Source: Hymenobacter sedentarius (lineage in GTDB: Bacteria; Bacteroidota; Bacteroidia; Cytophagales; Hymenobacteraceae). From it: a stretch of DNA of 64,000 bases. The translations under genes and the position numbers were made by a program. Below, in pieces: positions 15,893 through 25,457 of the stretch. Where the stretch lies: NCBI RefSeq assembly GCF_001507645.1, contig NZ_CP013909.1:4804853-4868852 (forward strand), read 5' to 3'. Positions within the stretch are counted from its first letter, which is position 1; every line of letters starts with the position of its first letter. The notes beneath the pieces were generated by a model, which saw only the letters and a program-made list of their open reading frames with translations, had not been told where the DNA came from and made no database searches.

Positions 15893-17035
15893 TTAATAGG
15901 TATAGGTCTGGTAAAAGCCCAGCACCGCTTCGGTGACGCGACGCTGGGCAGTCTCGCTCAGTTCATAGAACAAGGGCAAGCGTAGGAGGCAGTCGGCGTA
16001 GTGGTCGGCCCAGGGCAGGGCTCGGCCGTCGTGCCGAGTTGCGTAATATGGGCTGGTGTGCAGAGCCAGGTAGTGGAACACGGCCAGAATTTGGCGCGCG
16101 CCCAAGTATGCAATCAGCGCATCGCGCTCTGTGCGACTGCGGCACACCAGGTAGAACAGGTGGCCGTTGTTTGTAGCGTATGCCGGCAGCACGGGCAGAC
16201 CTACGCCCAGAGTCTGCAACGATTCTAAGGCTGCGTAATAGCGCATCCAAAGGGCCGTACGCTGCTGCTGAATGTCGGCCAGGTTTTCGATTTGAGCCCA
16301 GAGATAAGCCGCAGTGAGTTCTGATGGTAAAAACGACGAGCCTACATCTACCCAGTTATATTCAGTTGCTTCGCCCCTAAAGAAAGCTGACCGTGTGGTA
16401 CCCTTCTCCCGAATAATTTCAGACCTACTTGCAAAACTCAAATCATTGATAGCCAACATACCGCCTTCACCCGCAATAATATTCTTGGTTTCATGAAATG
16501 AAAAGGCCGCCAGCGTACCCAGTGTGCCCAGCCGCTGACCATTGAAGAAGCTATCAATGGCGTGCGCGGCGTCTTCAACTACTGCAAGGCCATGGTATTC
16601 GGCCGTGGCCAGGATGGTGGCCATGTCGCAGGCAATGCCGGCATAATGCACTGGCACGATGGCACGGGTGCGCGGCGTTACCAGCGCGGCCAGACTGGCG
16701 GCATCCAAATTAGGGTTGGTGGCGGAGCTGTCGGCGAATACTATTTTCGCACCCCGCAAGATAAAAGCGTTGGCCGTGCTCACGAATGTGTACGCCGGAA
16801 CTATGACCTCGTCGCCGGGTCCAATATTGAGCAATAGGGCCGCCATTTCCAGCGCATCGGTACACGAGGTAGTCAGCAGCGCCTTGCCAAAGCCCCAATC
16901 CCGCTCGAAATACGTTTGCGCCCGCTGCGTAAATTGTCCATCGCCGGAAATTTTGCCCGAGCGCACCGCTTGTTCGATATAACGGGTTTCGTTGCCGGAA
17001 AAGTAGGGTTTATTAAAAGGAATCGGGACGCTCAT
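15893..17035 (-). CDS. wecE: DegT/DnrJ-family aminotransferase, WecE-like
   Basis: PLP-dependent sugar aminotransferase resembling dTDP-4-amino-4,6-dideoxygalactose transaminase, which converts dTDP-4-keto-6-deoxyglucose to the 4-amino sugar. Key features are VPIPFNKPYFSGNE at the start, TTSCTDALEMAALLL, VVEDAAHAID, and the PLP lysine in SFHETKN with GEGG after it. The ATG at 17035 (MSVPIPF) is chosen; a longer frame to 17155 has no family similarity, and a TAnnTTTG box lies just upstream of 17035. The dTDP-sugar dehydratase it would need is not in the window. Confidence 0.88.
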   Translation of the reverse strand: MSVPIPFNKPYFSGNETRYIEQAVRSGKISGDGQFTQRAQTYFERDWGFGKALLTTSCTDALEMAALLLNIGPGDEVIVPAYTFVSTANAFILRGAKIVFADSSATNPNLDAASLAALVTPRTRAIVPVHYAGIACDMATILATAEYHGLAVVEDAAHAIDSFFNGQRLGTLGTLAAFSFHETKNIIAGEGGMLAINDLSFASRSEIIREKGTTRSAFFRGEATEYNWVDVGSSFLPSELTAAYLWAQIENLADIQQQRTALWMRYYAALESLQTLGVGLPVLPAYATNNGHLFYLVCRSRTERDALIAYLGARQILAVFHYLALHTSPYYATRHDGRALPWADHYADCLLRLPLFYELSETAQRRVTEAVLGFYQTYTY

Positions 17036-17043
17036 GGGTACCG

Positions 17044-17051
17044 CAAAGGTA
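17044..17051 (-). promoter_or_regulatory. -7 box (TACCTTTG) upstream of wecE
   Basis: Minus-strand TACCTTTG matches TAnnTTTG, 9 nt upstream of the wecE ATG. It would give a nearly leaderless transcript covering wecE and the terminal glycosyltransferase. Confidence 0.5.
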
Positions 17052-17108
17052 CGTTCTGGCCACGAACTGGGCCACCGGAAAGTCAAGCCAGCTCCCATCC
17101 CAGGCGTG

Positions 17109-18059
17109 TCATTCCGGCTGGGGCAACCCGTGACTATCTGTATTCGCATCCACAATATAAAGCGGACGGTTTTTCACTTGCTCAAATGTTTTGCCGATGT
17201 AAAGCCCCACCATGCCCAGCACCGACAGCAGCAGGCCCGAAAAAAACCAGATGGAAATAATCAGACTGGTATAGCCGGGCTGGTCAATCTGGCCGGCCCA
17301 ATAGCGCACCAAGGTGATGGGCACCAGCAGAAAGGCACCAGTTGAGAGCAATAAGCCCATTTTCACAGTCAGACGCAAGGGTTTGTCGGAATACGCCAGC
17401 AAAATATCAAGGCCCAGCTGTAGGCGCTGGCTGAGCCCGTAGCTGCTGCGGCCCGCGACGCGACCAGCGTGTAGCACCGTTAGGTAGCCAGTGCGAAAGC
17501 CCACCCAGCGCACCATGGTGGGAAAGTAGCGGACGCTCTCGCGCATGGCCAGCACGGCCTCAATAACTTTGCGGTGGTAGATGCCGAAATTTGCCACTGC
17601 CGGGTCTTGTCGCGCTTCGGTGAGGTAGGACAGCAGGCGATAGAACAGCCGCGACAGCAGTTTTTTGCGCCATGAGTCCTGTCGGTCAGCGCGCAGGGCC
17701 AAAACCAGGTCGTACCCGCGTTGCGTTTCGGCAAACAAGGCTGGAATCTCCTCTGGCCGGTCTTGCAGGTCGCAGTCGAGCACCACCACCCATTCGCCCC
17801 GGCACTGGTCAAGGCCGGCCGTAATGGCGCGGTGCTGGCCAAAGTTGCGGCTCAGGCGCAGTCCGTACACCCGCGGGTCGCGCGCAGCCTCAGCCTGAAT
17901 GCGCGCCCATGCCCCATCAGGACTGCGGTCATCGACTAGAATAATCTCATAATTCTCGGTGAGTGTACCCACGCTGGCCTGGATGCGCCGCACCAGAATT
18001 TTCACCAAATCCTCGGCTTGGTATACCGGACTTATAATGGAAAAAAGCGGACTAGGCAT
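17109..18059 (-). CDS. GT2 glycosyltransferase with two C-terminal membrane helices
   Basis: Resembles the DPM1/GtrB/ArnC type, which transfers a sugar from a nucleotide donor to a polyprenyl phosphate. The GT-A domain has FSIISPVYQAEDLV, ILVDDRSPDG and the DxD-like VVLDCDLQDRPE. Two hydrophobic segments near the C-terminus (VKMGLLLSTGAFLLV and IISIWFFSGLLLSVLGM) anchor it. Start is ATG 18059 (MPSPLFS); nine upstream codons look spurious. Such an enzyme could supply a lipid-linked donor for a GT39-like periplasmic enzyme such as that at 55435-57024, but this link is an inference. Confidence 0.87.
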   Translation of the reverse strand: MPSPLFSIISPVYQAEDLVKILVRRIQASVGTLTENYEIILVDDRSPDGAWARIQAEAARDPRVYGLRLSRNFGQHRAITAGLDQCRGEWVVVLDCDLQDRPEEIPALFAETQRGYDLVLALRADRQDSWRKKLLSRLFYRLLSYLTEARQDPAVANFGIYHRKVIEAVLAMRESVRYFPTMVRWVGFRTGYLTVLHAGRVAGRSSYGLSQRLQLGLDILLAYSDKPLRLTVKMGLLLSTGAFLLVPITLVRYWAGQIDQPGYTSLIISIWFFSGLLLSVLGMVGLYIGKTFEQVKNRPLYIVDANTDSHGLPQPE

Positions 18060-18107
18060 TAACACCACGCAACAAAAAGAAGGCACTGCCGCCGGAACGC
18101 GGCTAAA

Positions 18108-19343
18108 TTACATTAAACTGGCGCTACGAACCTTTGCCCCTAACGGAAGCAAGGTGGCATAGGCCTCGCGGGCACGGTTGAGGCTGCGGTAGCGCACGGC
18201 CAGCTCGTGGATGCGGGCACGGTAGTTGGGCTGGTGCATCAGGGCGTCGAGGCGGGCCAGAGCGGCTGGCACACTACCAGGTTTGCTCAAGTCAAACACG
18301 GCGCCGCCGTTTTCCGCTTCTACAATAGCTGAATCGTCGCCCACGCCGGGTGTTACCAGCACAGGTAGACCACTGGCCCAATATTCGCCGATTTTAATGG
18401 CCGAGCAATAAAGCCGACAGGGCGCGGGCCGGATGGGCGAAAATGCAAAATCTGCTGCCGATAAATAATCCGGTACTTCGGCGTGCGGAGCCTTGGTTAC
18501 AAAGGCACAGTCAGGACCCAGGCCCACGTTAGACAGCTTGCGGCGCACGTCGGCTTCAGCATTGGGGGTCAAGACAATGAGCCGAAAATTGGACCCGAAA
18601 TGGTTAGCCGCTGCGCGGAACAAAGCAAATGATTCTTCGTCGTAGTAAATGTCGCCAAATTTGCCTACGTAGACGCCCACCACTGCTTCCAATGCTGTAT
18701 AGCCCAAGCGCTGGCGTACGCGCTTTCCAGCAGCGGCATCGAAAGCAAAAGCGGCGGCATCGACCGAGCACGGAACCGTAATAATGCGGCCGGCCGGCAC
18801 CCCCTCGCGGATAAGCTGTTGCCGGTAGTTTTCGGCCACCGGCATTAGGCCCAGGGCCAACTTTTTCTGGCGCTTTTCCCAGTGGCGCTGGAACAGGTAG
18901 CGTGGGTCGTAGGCGCGCCACACGCTCGATTCACGCATATAGTCGGCGTGCGGCTCGAACGACTCGACATAAAAAGGAAGCCTGGTTTTTTGCCACACCA
19001 GGTAAGCCAGCGCGCCGGCAGGAGCACCCCGCGCGAGGATGAAGTCAGGATTGAATTCTTCTGCCTGCCGAATTATCTCTCGCGGGAACCGGGTAAAATC
19101 CTCAATCTTGTTGAGGATAACGTAGCGGCTGAGCCGAGAGCGCAGGGGTTCGAAGGTGATTTTATCGGCTGCAAAACCCGGGCTGAAGGCTAGCGCGCCT
19201 TGGGCATCAGGGCCGCGCTCGATGGTGACGAGGCGCACGGCCGCCACATCGGCGCGCTCCTGCAGGAGCCGCAAGTGCGGAAAAACGGTGGAAGTCGTCA
19301 GGCCATCATGCAGCCCCCAATAGCTTAAAAACAATATGCGCAT
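18108..19343 (-). CDS. GT4-like glycosyltransferase
   Basis: A 411-residue GT-B enzyme. The N-terminal Rossmann domain begins MRILFLSYWGLHDG, with a Thr-Thr-Ser acceptor loop. The C-terminal domain contains GVYVGKFGDIYYDEE, SAADFAFSPI and IKIGEYWASGLPVLVTPGVGDDSAIV, the donor-binding segment of GT4 enzymes. It is in line with the flanking minus-strand glycosyltransferases (gaps 48-66 nt). Acceptor and donor sugar cannot be deduced. Confidence 0.85.
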   Translation of the reverse strand: MRILFLSYWGLHDGLTTSTVFPHLRLLQERADVAAVRLVTIERGPDAQGALAFSPGFAADKITFEPLRSRLSRYVILNKIEDFTRFPREIIRQAEEFNPDFILARGAPAGALAYLVWQKTRLPFYVESFEPHADYMRESSVWRAYDPRYLFQRHWEKRQKKLALGLMPVAENYRQQLIREGVPAGRIITVPCSVDAAAFAFDAAAGKRVRQRLGYTALEAVVGVYVGKFGDIYYDEESFALFRAAANHFGSNFRLIVLTPNAEADVRRKLSNVGLGPDCAFVTKAPHAEVPDYLSAADFAFSPIRPAPCRLYCSAIKIGEYWASGLPVLVTPGVGDDSAIVEAENGGAVFDLSKPGSVPAALARLDALMHQPNYRARIHELAVRYRSLNRAREAYATLLPLGAKVRSASLM

Positions 19344-19409
19344 AGTAGCATTAACATAGCGGGTGTAAGAAGTAATTGGTGAGGGCGAACGGTAGGTTCC
19401 GCAACGGCT

Positions 19410-20321
19410 TTAGGCCCGTTGCATTTTCAGCCAACCCACGGCTGCTGGGCCCACGGCGCACCGCACCAACAATACGGCAGCTTGGCGTGGCGGCAAATGC
19501 GGCACGGCATGACTAGCGTAGCGCAACGATTCGGCGCGGTGGCCCGCGGCGTAGGCGTGGATGGCACAGAGGTAGTATACCCGTCCCGTGAGCGTTCGGC
19601 GCTGAGGCGGGGTGAGCACCACGCGCCGCCGCATCCACTCTAGGGCCAGCTGGAGGCGCCGCACCAGAGCCGCATTATCCGACCGCATGGAACGGGCGTC
19701 GTGGTCGTTCATGGTAAGCGTCACGGCATCGATTAGATACACCCGGTCGTGCTGCATGTTTTCGAGGATGAACATCCAGTCTTCCACCGCCGCGTAGCGG
19801 CGGTCTTCCTCGAATAGGTGCAAGCCCGGATTCAGACGCCGTACGCAGATGTTGCAAGCCAAGGCATTGCCGCGCACGAAGGTATCCAACCCGTACCAGC
19901 CCTCGGCTAGGGCAGCGGTGTCGCTGGGGGCTCGTATACCGTTGCGGTCAAAGTCGTACTTGGTAGCGATGAAATTCGGGTGTTCCAACTCCTCAATCTT
20001 GCGGTGTAGCGTGGCCAGATGCCCGGCATGAAACAAGTCATCGGAATCGAGAAACAGTACGTATTGCCCTTTCGCACGAACAAACCCGTAATTGCGTGCT
20101 ACCCCTCGCTCGGCGTTTTCTTTGGGATAATAGCACAGCCGCGGATCAGCGTATTGAGCCACCACCTCGGCCGTATTGTCTTGGCTACCGTCGTCCACTA
20201 CCAGTATTTCCAAAGCTTCATAAGTTTGGGCTAGTACAGAGTCGAGGGTTGCACCAATGAATGTGGCCCTGTTGTACGTTGGAATTACAATGGAGAAAAA
20301 TGGGGAGACGAATTCACTCAT
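19410..20321 (-). CDS. GT2 glycosyltransferase
   Basis: A roughly 303-residue single-domain GT-A enzyme. It has FSIVIPTYNRATFI, LVVDDGSQDNT and the metal-binding FLDSDDLFHAGH. The start is ATG 20321 (MSEFVSPFFS). No membrane helices are evident, so it acts at the cytoplasmic face. The 274-nt interval before it, up to the flippase stop at 20596, has no gene I can support and no clear promoter. Confidence 0.87.
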   Translation of the reverse strand: MSEFVSPFFSIVIPTYNRATFIGATLDSVLAQTYEALEILVVDDGSQDNTAEVVAQYADPRLCYYPKENAERGVARNYGFVRAKGQYVLFLDSDDLFHAGHLATLHRKIEELEHPNFIATKYDFDRNGIRAPSDTAALAEGWYGLDTFVRGNALACNICVRRLNPGLHLFEEDRRYAAVEDWMFILENMQHDRVYLIDAVTLTMNDHDARSMRSDNAALVRRLQLALEWMRRRVVLTPPQRRTLTGRVYYLCAIHAYAAGHRAESLRYASHAVPHLPPRQAAVLLVRCAVGPAAVGWLKMQRA

Positions 20322-20595
20322 AGAATAAAAGTAAGATGGTCTCAAAAGTGTTCCGGAAAGGCATTGTCAGCACTATTATACCTTTCCAGGTTGCCCATTC
20401 GCTGGGCTTATCGCCAAGAAAACATATTGGTTCCGAAACATCCGCCACCGCGCCGACGACGGTATACTTCTTGATGGCAGGGCAGGCAATGCTCTGTCAT
20501 ACCCAACTCCAGCGTAGGCAATGATTTCACCACCATTTTCACTGGGTCCAGGAGCAAACCAGAATATTTCTGTTGTTTATTTTTTAACGCAGTGT

Positions 20596-21993
20596 TTATT
20601 TCAATAACAACCCTGCGCTTACCCGAATAAATTTCAAAACCATAAGCGTAGAGCCCACAATAATGATGGTTCGCAGGGCGATTCGCCACACCGGCAGATG
20701 TAACAGCGATAGCACTTGCAAATCAATAAGGAAAGTAGCCAGCAAGCTACCCAAGCCGAACAAGAGCAACGCCAAATTCAGGTCCTTCATCACTAAGCCA
20801 ATACCTAAGCCCAAGCCCCTCGCCACTAGCAATGCAATGTTGCTCCAGAGGATGTAACGTTGCTTTTCCATCACGGTATAGATGGGCGATGTTGCCTGTG
20901 ACATCAGCTTGAACACGTAATAATAGCCAAGGTAACCGGTATAGACGCCGGCCATTTCCCAACGTGCCCCAAACACCAATTTGAAGAGTACATCGCCGTA
21001 AACCGTAATAACCCCGAACGGTATCAGGCCCAGATACAGCAGCTTGTAGTAAAGACTAAGCGTCATCATAGGCAGGCGCTCGGGCTCGGTCTGCTGCGTC
21101 TCCGCTGCCTTTTGCCAGAATACCGGCAGAATGGCGTTGCCAATCAGGTTGATAGGGATTTCAAGCAATCCAACCGAAAATGAATACAAACCGACCGGCG
21201 TCGACCCAAAGCCCGAGCTGAGAGCATAGATGGGCAATTGCGTCGATAGAACGTTGATGAAGCTGGCAGGAAGAAAATATAAAGGGAATTTTTTATACTC
21301 AACTGCCACACTCCAGATATTAGACCAAGCGAAGGTGCGCCACAGGATGACGAACGTGGACCGAATGCTACCCGTAGCCAAGCTAATGGTGCTTGTAAGG
21401 CGGTTGAAGAACTCCCCAAACAGCAGGCCAGCCACATGCCCGCCCGCCCACCAGCCATAAGCAATGGTAGAACCTCGTCCTACCAAGGCCGTGGACACCT
21501 CCACACTGGTGCGCTTTAGAAACTGTTTGTCGCGCATATACCAACTGCTCATGATGCTGTTGAGATTAAACAGCAGCAAAAGCACAGGCAAGGTGTAAAA
21601 CAGGTTTCCCAAGGGCTCGGCATTAAGCAGGTGTAGTACCTGCCTCCCCCCCACTAGCATTGCGCATGTGATAAGCAGGCACATTGCAAACGTGAGAAAA
21701 ACGGTGAGCTGCACCAAGGCCATAAACCGCTCTTGGGTTTTAGGCAGCAAAAATGCAGCCGTATAAGTCAAGGTGGTAACCATGCTCAGATTACTGGTCA
21801 GTGAGCTAAATACGGCAAATTGCCCATAGGCTGCCGGCATGTAAATGCGCGACATCACCGGCGATAGAAGGAAGCCAATGGCCGTGACGGCTGCTGACCC
21901 TGACAGCGTAACGGCAAAGTTTTGAGCAAATGACCCTTTTTGCAGCAAAGGCCGCAAACTCTGTTGCACAAATAGCTGGAGGCGTTGCTTCAA
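20596..21993 (-). CDS. Wzx-type oligosaccharide flippase
   Basis: A 465-residue MATE/MOP-superfamily protein with about 12 hydrophobic segments. It begins with a basic N-terminus and FAVTLSGSAAVTAIGFLLSP, typical of polysaccharide biosynthesis flippases, and includes the segment YMPAAYGQFAVFSSL. It would move undecaprenyl-linked repeat units across the inner membrane. It is separated from the upstream GT61 gene by 38 nt that contain a run of 19 T on the coding strand. A second, ABC-type flippase is encoded at 39052-40821. Confidence 0.88.
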   Translation of the reverse strand: MKQRLQLFVQQSLRPLLQKGSFAQNFAVTLSGSAAVTAIGFLLSPVMSRIYMPAAYGQFAVFSSLTSNLSMVTTLTYTAAFLLPKTQERFMALVQLTVFLTFAMCLLITCAMLVGGRQVLHLLNAEPLGNLFYTLPVLLLLFNLNSIMSSWYMRDKQFLKRTSVEVSTALVGRGSTIAYGWWAGGHVAGLLFGEFFNRLTSTISLATGSIRSTFVILWRTFAWSNIWSVAVEYKKFPLYFLPASFINVLSTQLPIYALSSGFGSTPVGLYSFSVGLLEIPINLIGNAILPVFWQKAAETQQTEPERLPMMTLSLYYKLLYLGLIPFGVITVYGDVLFKLVFGARWEMAGVYTGYLGYYYVFKLMSQATSPIYTVMEKQRYILWSNIALLVARGLGLGIGLVMKDLNLALLLFGLGSLLATFLIDLQVLSLLHLPVWRIALRTIIIVGSTLMVLKFIRVSAGLLLK

Positions 21994-22011
21994 GATAAAA
22001 TATAGTTTTAC

Positions 22012-22030
22012 AAAAAAAAAAAAAAAAAAA
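22012..22030. repeat. A19/T19 homopolymer upstream of the flippase gene
   Basis: Nineteen uninterrupted A on the plus strand (T on the coding strand) between the GT61 stop codon (22032) and the flippase ATG (21993). A tract this long is prone to slippage. It lies outside both coding regions, in the flippase leader. It could also work as a T-rich transcription stop or be affected by sequencing error. Confidence 0.9.
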
Positions 22031-22031
22031 G

Positions 22032-23183
22032 CTACTGTTCAACGCAGAGTGGACGGACTACCTGTTCTACCAGCATGGGATCGGCCAACATATCGGCATA
22101 TCCACGCTCTACTTCCATCGGCGAGCTCTGCGCAGATGGCACCAGCGAGTAATACACCCCTATACTATTAGCCATTGATAAATAGCTGGGGTTAATATAT
22201 GTGTGGCTCATTATTTCGATGGCATTTGAACCAGGGGTCATAAACAAGATATTAGTCATGTTGGCCCCGTGAATGCCGATGAAAACAGCCGCCTCATACA
22301 TTGTCCGGACTTGTTCCACAAACGTCATGTCCTCGAAATACACGGTTTCAAAACCATAACGCGCCAATACCCCTACAATTTCTTCTTCGTTAGTAAGCTG
22401 CCGCCACTTTTGGCGGCAACGCGAAACGTATATCCGGCGCGTAGCTCGCTTGAATGGGTCGAGGCTGGCAGCTAGGCTGCCTAGCACCGCCTCCCGCACT
22501 TCCCGCATCAGTTCGGGCACCATATAGCCGTGCCGTCCAGGGCGTACCGCTAGCCACAAATCGCGCACCTCTGCCAGCTCTCCTGGCATAAGGGTATGGG
22601 TATGCCGAAAGCCTAAGGCGCTTACCGTTTGCACAATGTAGTCGGAGGAATTGAGACCCGGTAGCAGAACAATACATTCGGGCTGCACCTTGCGCAGCAA
22701 GGCCAACCGGGGCAGTTCTTCGGCTATCCAGTGGAAATAGTTGCCCGACCAGCTATCAAATGCCAGCCCGACCGGCCCAGTAGCCAAAGTTAGCACCTTG
22801 CGGCTGCGAAATTGACGGAGTAGGAAGGTGCCGGCTAGCTCAAACTCCATCCACGGCTGGGGCAGGCTGGGCAAAAATACCCGTAGGCCCTTCACCACGG
22901 ACCCGTGCCACGCTACGCGGGCATCGCGCAGCCGGTATACCACTTGGCGAAGGTTGGGCTGGATTTCGGCAAAGACCTTAGCAAAACCGTCTAGGAAAAC
23001 CTGCGGAACCATTTCCACATTGATCGGTTGGGGCGCCTTGGCATTTAAGGGAGCTGGTGCCACTTCAATCTCTTCGGCCGCCAGCGGCGCACTTACAAAC
23101 TTTGTTAAGCGACTTAGATTTCGGTCGATTACTTTTTTGGTGCGTTGCCAAAAAGTGGGAGGCCGTAGCGGCGCAGTAGCCAT
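22032..23183 (-). CDS. GT61-family (DUF563) glycosyltransferase
   Basis: A 383-residue protein with the hallmarks of the GT61 family: GNYFHWIAEELPRLALL near the middle, RRIYVSR, and IGIHGANMTNILFM near the C-terminus, followed by AIEIM. It has no membrane span and probably works on the cytoplasmic side. A homologue with the same order of motifs lies at 33866-34966, so the locus holds two GT61 enzymes. It follows gmd after 83 nt, which include a short hairpin. Confidence 0.88.
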   Translation of the reverse strand: MATAPLRPPTFWQRTKKVIDRNLSRLTKFVSAPLAAEEIEVAPAPLNAKAPQPINVEMVPQVFLDGFAKVFAEIQPNLRQVVYRLRDARVAWHGSVVKGLRVFLPSLPQPWMEFELAGTFLLRQFRSRKVLTLATGPVGLAFDSWSGNYFHWIAEELPRLALLRKVQPECIVLLPGLNSSDYIVQTVSALGFRHTHTLMPGELAEVRDLWLAVRPGRHGYMVPELMREVREAVLGSLAASLDPFKRATRRIYVSRCRQKWRQLTNEEEIVGVLARYGFETVYFEDMTFVEQVRTMYEAAVFIGIHGANMTNILFMTPGSNAIEIMSHTYINPSYLSMANSIGVYYSLVPSAQSSPMEVERGYADMLADPMLVEQVVRPLCVEQ

Positions 23184-23207
23184 GGCGCAAGAGTCTAATT
23201 GCCCAAA

Positions 23208-23231
23208 CCATCCGGCTTTGCAACCGGATGG
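23208..23231 (-). terminator. Short hairpin between gmd and the GT61 gene
   Basis: Perfect 8-bp arms CCATCCGG (23208-23215) and CCGGATGG (23224-23231) with an 8-nt loop. On the minus strand only TTTGGG follows, so termination would be weak; it may attenuate transcription or stabilise mRNA. Confidence 0.35.
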
Positions 23232-23266
23232 CGAAGGGTGATGAAAGAAGCTAGAAAACAGCCCGT

Positions 23267-24391
23267 TTATTGGTGTTGCTCGTGCTGCCAGGACACCTTG
23301 TGTCCGCCTTTCAATAAGTAAGCGTCGCGCTTAAATAGGTCCACATCGGCCTCCATCATATCCTTCACCAAGGCCGGCAGGTCGTATTTCGGCTCCCAGT
23401 TCAATTTGACCTTGCACTTGGTGGGGTCGCCGATTAACAGTTCCACTTCGGTGGGCCGGAAGTAAGCAGGGTCTACGCGGCATACCACAGTACCAATAGG
23501 CACTTGGTATTCGCGGTTCGAACAGGAAACCACCCGCGCGGTTTCGTTTACGCCTTCGCCTTCAAAAGCCAGTTCCACTCCTACCTCGCCAAAGGCAAGG
23601 CGCACAAAGTCGCGTACGGTGGTCGTCACGCCGGTGGCAATTACAAAATCCTCGGGCTCGTCCTGCTGCAGAATGCGCCACATGGCCTCTACGTAGTCTT
23701 TGGCATGGCCCCAGTCGCGCTTAGCGTCTAGGTTGCCCAGCGCAATGTCGTGGCGCATACCCAATACTATCTGGGCCACCCCGCGGGTGATTTTGCGGGT
23801 AACAAACGTTTCGCCGCGCAAAGGGCTTTCGTGGTTGAATAGAATGCCGTTGCACGCAAACATGCCATAGGCCTCGCGATAGTTGACTGTAATCCAGTAA
23901 CCATATAGCTTAGCCACCGCATAGGGCGAGCGGGGGTAGAAGGGTGTGGTTTCACGCTGGGGCACTTCCTGCACCAGCCCGTACAGCTCGGATGTGCTGG
24001 CCTGGTAAATCTTGGTTTTCTTAGTAAGGCCCAGCAGGCGCACGGCTTCCAGAATGCGAAGGGTACCCACACCGTCTACATCCGCCACGTACTCAGGTGC
24101 ATCGAAGGAAACCTTCACGTGAGACATGGCACCGAGGTTGTAAATCTCGTCTGGCTGCACTTCCTGAATGATGCGAATCAGATTAGTGGAGTCCGACAAG
24201 TCGCCATAGTGGTTGGTCAGGCGCGGGTTCTTATTGCCTTCCTCATCATTAATGAGGTGGTCAATGCGGTCGGTATTGAACAGGGAAGACCGGCGTTTTA
24301 TGCCGTGAACGTCGTAACCTTTTTCGAGCAGAAACTCGGTGAGGTAAGCACCGTCTTGGCCGGTGATGCCAGTGATGAGCGCAACTTTCAT
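23267..24391 (-). CDS. gmd: GDP-mannose 4,6-dehydratase
   Basis: Converts GDP-D-mannose to GDP-4-keto-6-deoxymannose, the branch point for GDP-L-fucose, GDP-perosamine, GDP-rhamnose and related sugars. The SDR fold shows GITGQDGAYL at the N-terminus, the active-site Ser-Glu in STSELYG and YAVAKLYG (Tyr-x3-Lys). The start is ATG 24391 (MKVALITG); an upstream in-frame ATG at 24433 adds 14 unrelated codons. Product length, about 374 residues, is normal. Consumers nearby are the Fcl-like reductases (26278, 30373), fcl (44170) and the aminotransferase at 31319. Confidence 0.97.
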   Translation of the reverse strand: MKVALITGITGQDGAYLTEFLLEKGYDVHGIKRRSSLFNTDRIDHLINDEEGNKNPRLTNHYGDLSDSTNLIRIIQEVQPDEIYNLGAMSHVKVSFDAPEYVADVDGVGTLRILEAVRLLGLTKKTKIYQASTSELYGLVQEVPQRETTPFYPRSPYAVAKLYGYWITVNYREAYGMFACNGILFNHESPLRGETFVTRKITRGVAQIVLGMRHDIALGNLDAKRDWGHAKDYVEAMWRILQQDEPEDFVIATGVTTTVRDFVRLAFGEVGVELAFEGEGVNETARVVSCSNREYQVPIGTVVCRVDPAYFRPTEVELLIGDPTKCKVKLNWEPKYDLPALVKDMMEADVDLFKRDAYLLKGGHKVSWQHEQHQ

Positions 24392-24436
24392 ATAAAAATT
24401 AAAATGTTCAGTAAAATGCAGTAGGGAAGCCACCTG

Positions 24437-25420
24437 CTAAGCAGACGTCGGAGGCATTACCTTGCTTACTTCCTGCGGCTTGTAAATAAATTCTGTTTTG
24501 CGCAAATGATTTTGGGCTGCCATGAAATCGTCGCACACCCTGTATACTGCCGACAATAGGTCTTCACCTTCGTGGGGTACGTACCCGGTCGCAAACACCT
24601 CCGGATTCTGAAATTGAGCCCAGCCCATGCGGTCGAAAACAGCCCGCTTAGCAGGGCGAATTGGGCGTTTGACTGCTTCAATGGTATCACGCAGAAGCTC
24701 CACCGGATTACGGCGCTTATGCTTCACGAAGAAGCTGCGCACATGATTATACTCTTCCTCTCGCATTTTAGGAGGCATACGGTTGAAATTGCCATTTGGG
24801 TTGTCAACGTGCATGCTCAAAAGTCCTGTGCACCAAGCAATGTTGGCCTTGACGGTAGAAATGCGGTAGGTGTACTCCAAATCAACAAATACCACGCCGG
24901 TATAGTACAACCCAACAATTGGGAGCGAGGAGCGACGAACCAGAAGGGGCAGGCCTATCATCCAGAATGGCTCCTTAAGCTCGTACCAGCGCATAAAGTC
25001 AATAGCTGGGTCTTCTTTTACCCGGGCAAACGTCAGGTCATGGTCCTGGATAGTCGCGTTGTAACCCATTACTACATCCACATCTGGGTGTTCGTGCATG
25101 AAATCAGCCGCTGCTCGTATAATTGGGTAGTTAAAGGCGTCGTCATCCGTAATCATCTTAAGCACCTCACCCTTAGCCATGAGCATGCACTTATTATTGC
25201 CGTGTGATTCACCTTTGTCGCGCTCGGACACAAACTGTTGAATTTTTCCGGCCTCGAACAACTCACTGAGGTATTCAGAAGTACCGTCGTTGCTGCCGCC
25301 GTCGGCCACCACAATTTCCTCATCGGGAAGCCGGGCTTCCACTAGGCGGGTCAGCACTTGCCGTAGGTATGGCAACTTGTTGTATGTTGTTACTAAATAG
25401 GAAATGCGGTATTTTGACAC
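24437..25420 (-). CDS. GT2 glycosyltransferase, paralogue A
   Basis: About 327 residues. The start is placed at a GTG (25420, reading VSKYRISYLVTTYNK), because paralogues at 27280-28266 and 40906-41913 start at the equivalent residue; the ATG at 25507 would add 29 unlikely codons. Motifs are VVADGGSNDGTSEYL, SERDKGESHGNNKCML and ITDDDAFNYP (metal-binding Asp cluster). The last 45 residues (TGYVPHEGEDLL... RVCDDFM... KTEFIY) recur in both paralogues. It is the terminal gene of module A, next to a formyltransferase. Confidence 0.87.
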   Translation of the reverse strand: MSKYRISYLVTTYNKLPYLRQVLTRLVEARLPDEEIVVADGGSNDGTSEYLSELFEAGKIQQFVSERDKGESHGNNKCMLMAKGEVLKMITDDDAFNYPIIRAAADFMHEHPDVDVVMGYNATIQDHDLTFARVKEDPAIDFMRWYELKEPFWMIGLPLLVRRSSLPIVGLYYTGVVFVDLEYTYRISTVKANIAWCTGLLSMHVDNPNGNFNRMPPKMREEEYNHVRSFFVKHKRRNPVELLRDTIEAVKRPIRPAKRAVFDRMGWAQFQNPEVFATGYVPHEGEDLLSAVYRVCDDFMAAQNHLRKTEFIYKPQEVSKVMPPTSA

Positions 25421-25457
25421 GAGACAAGAAAGGAAAAAATGAGCGAATGGACCGCCA

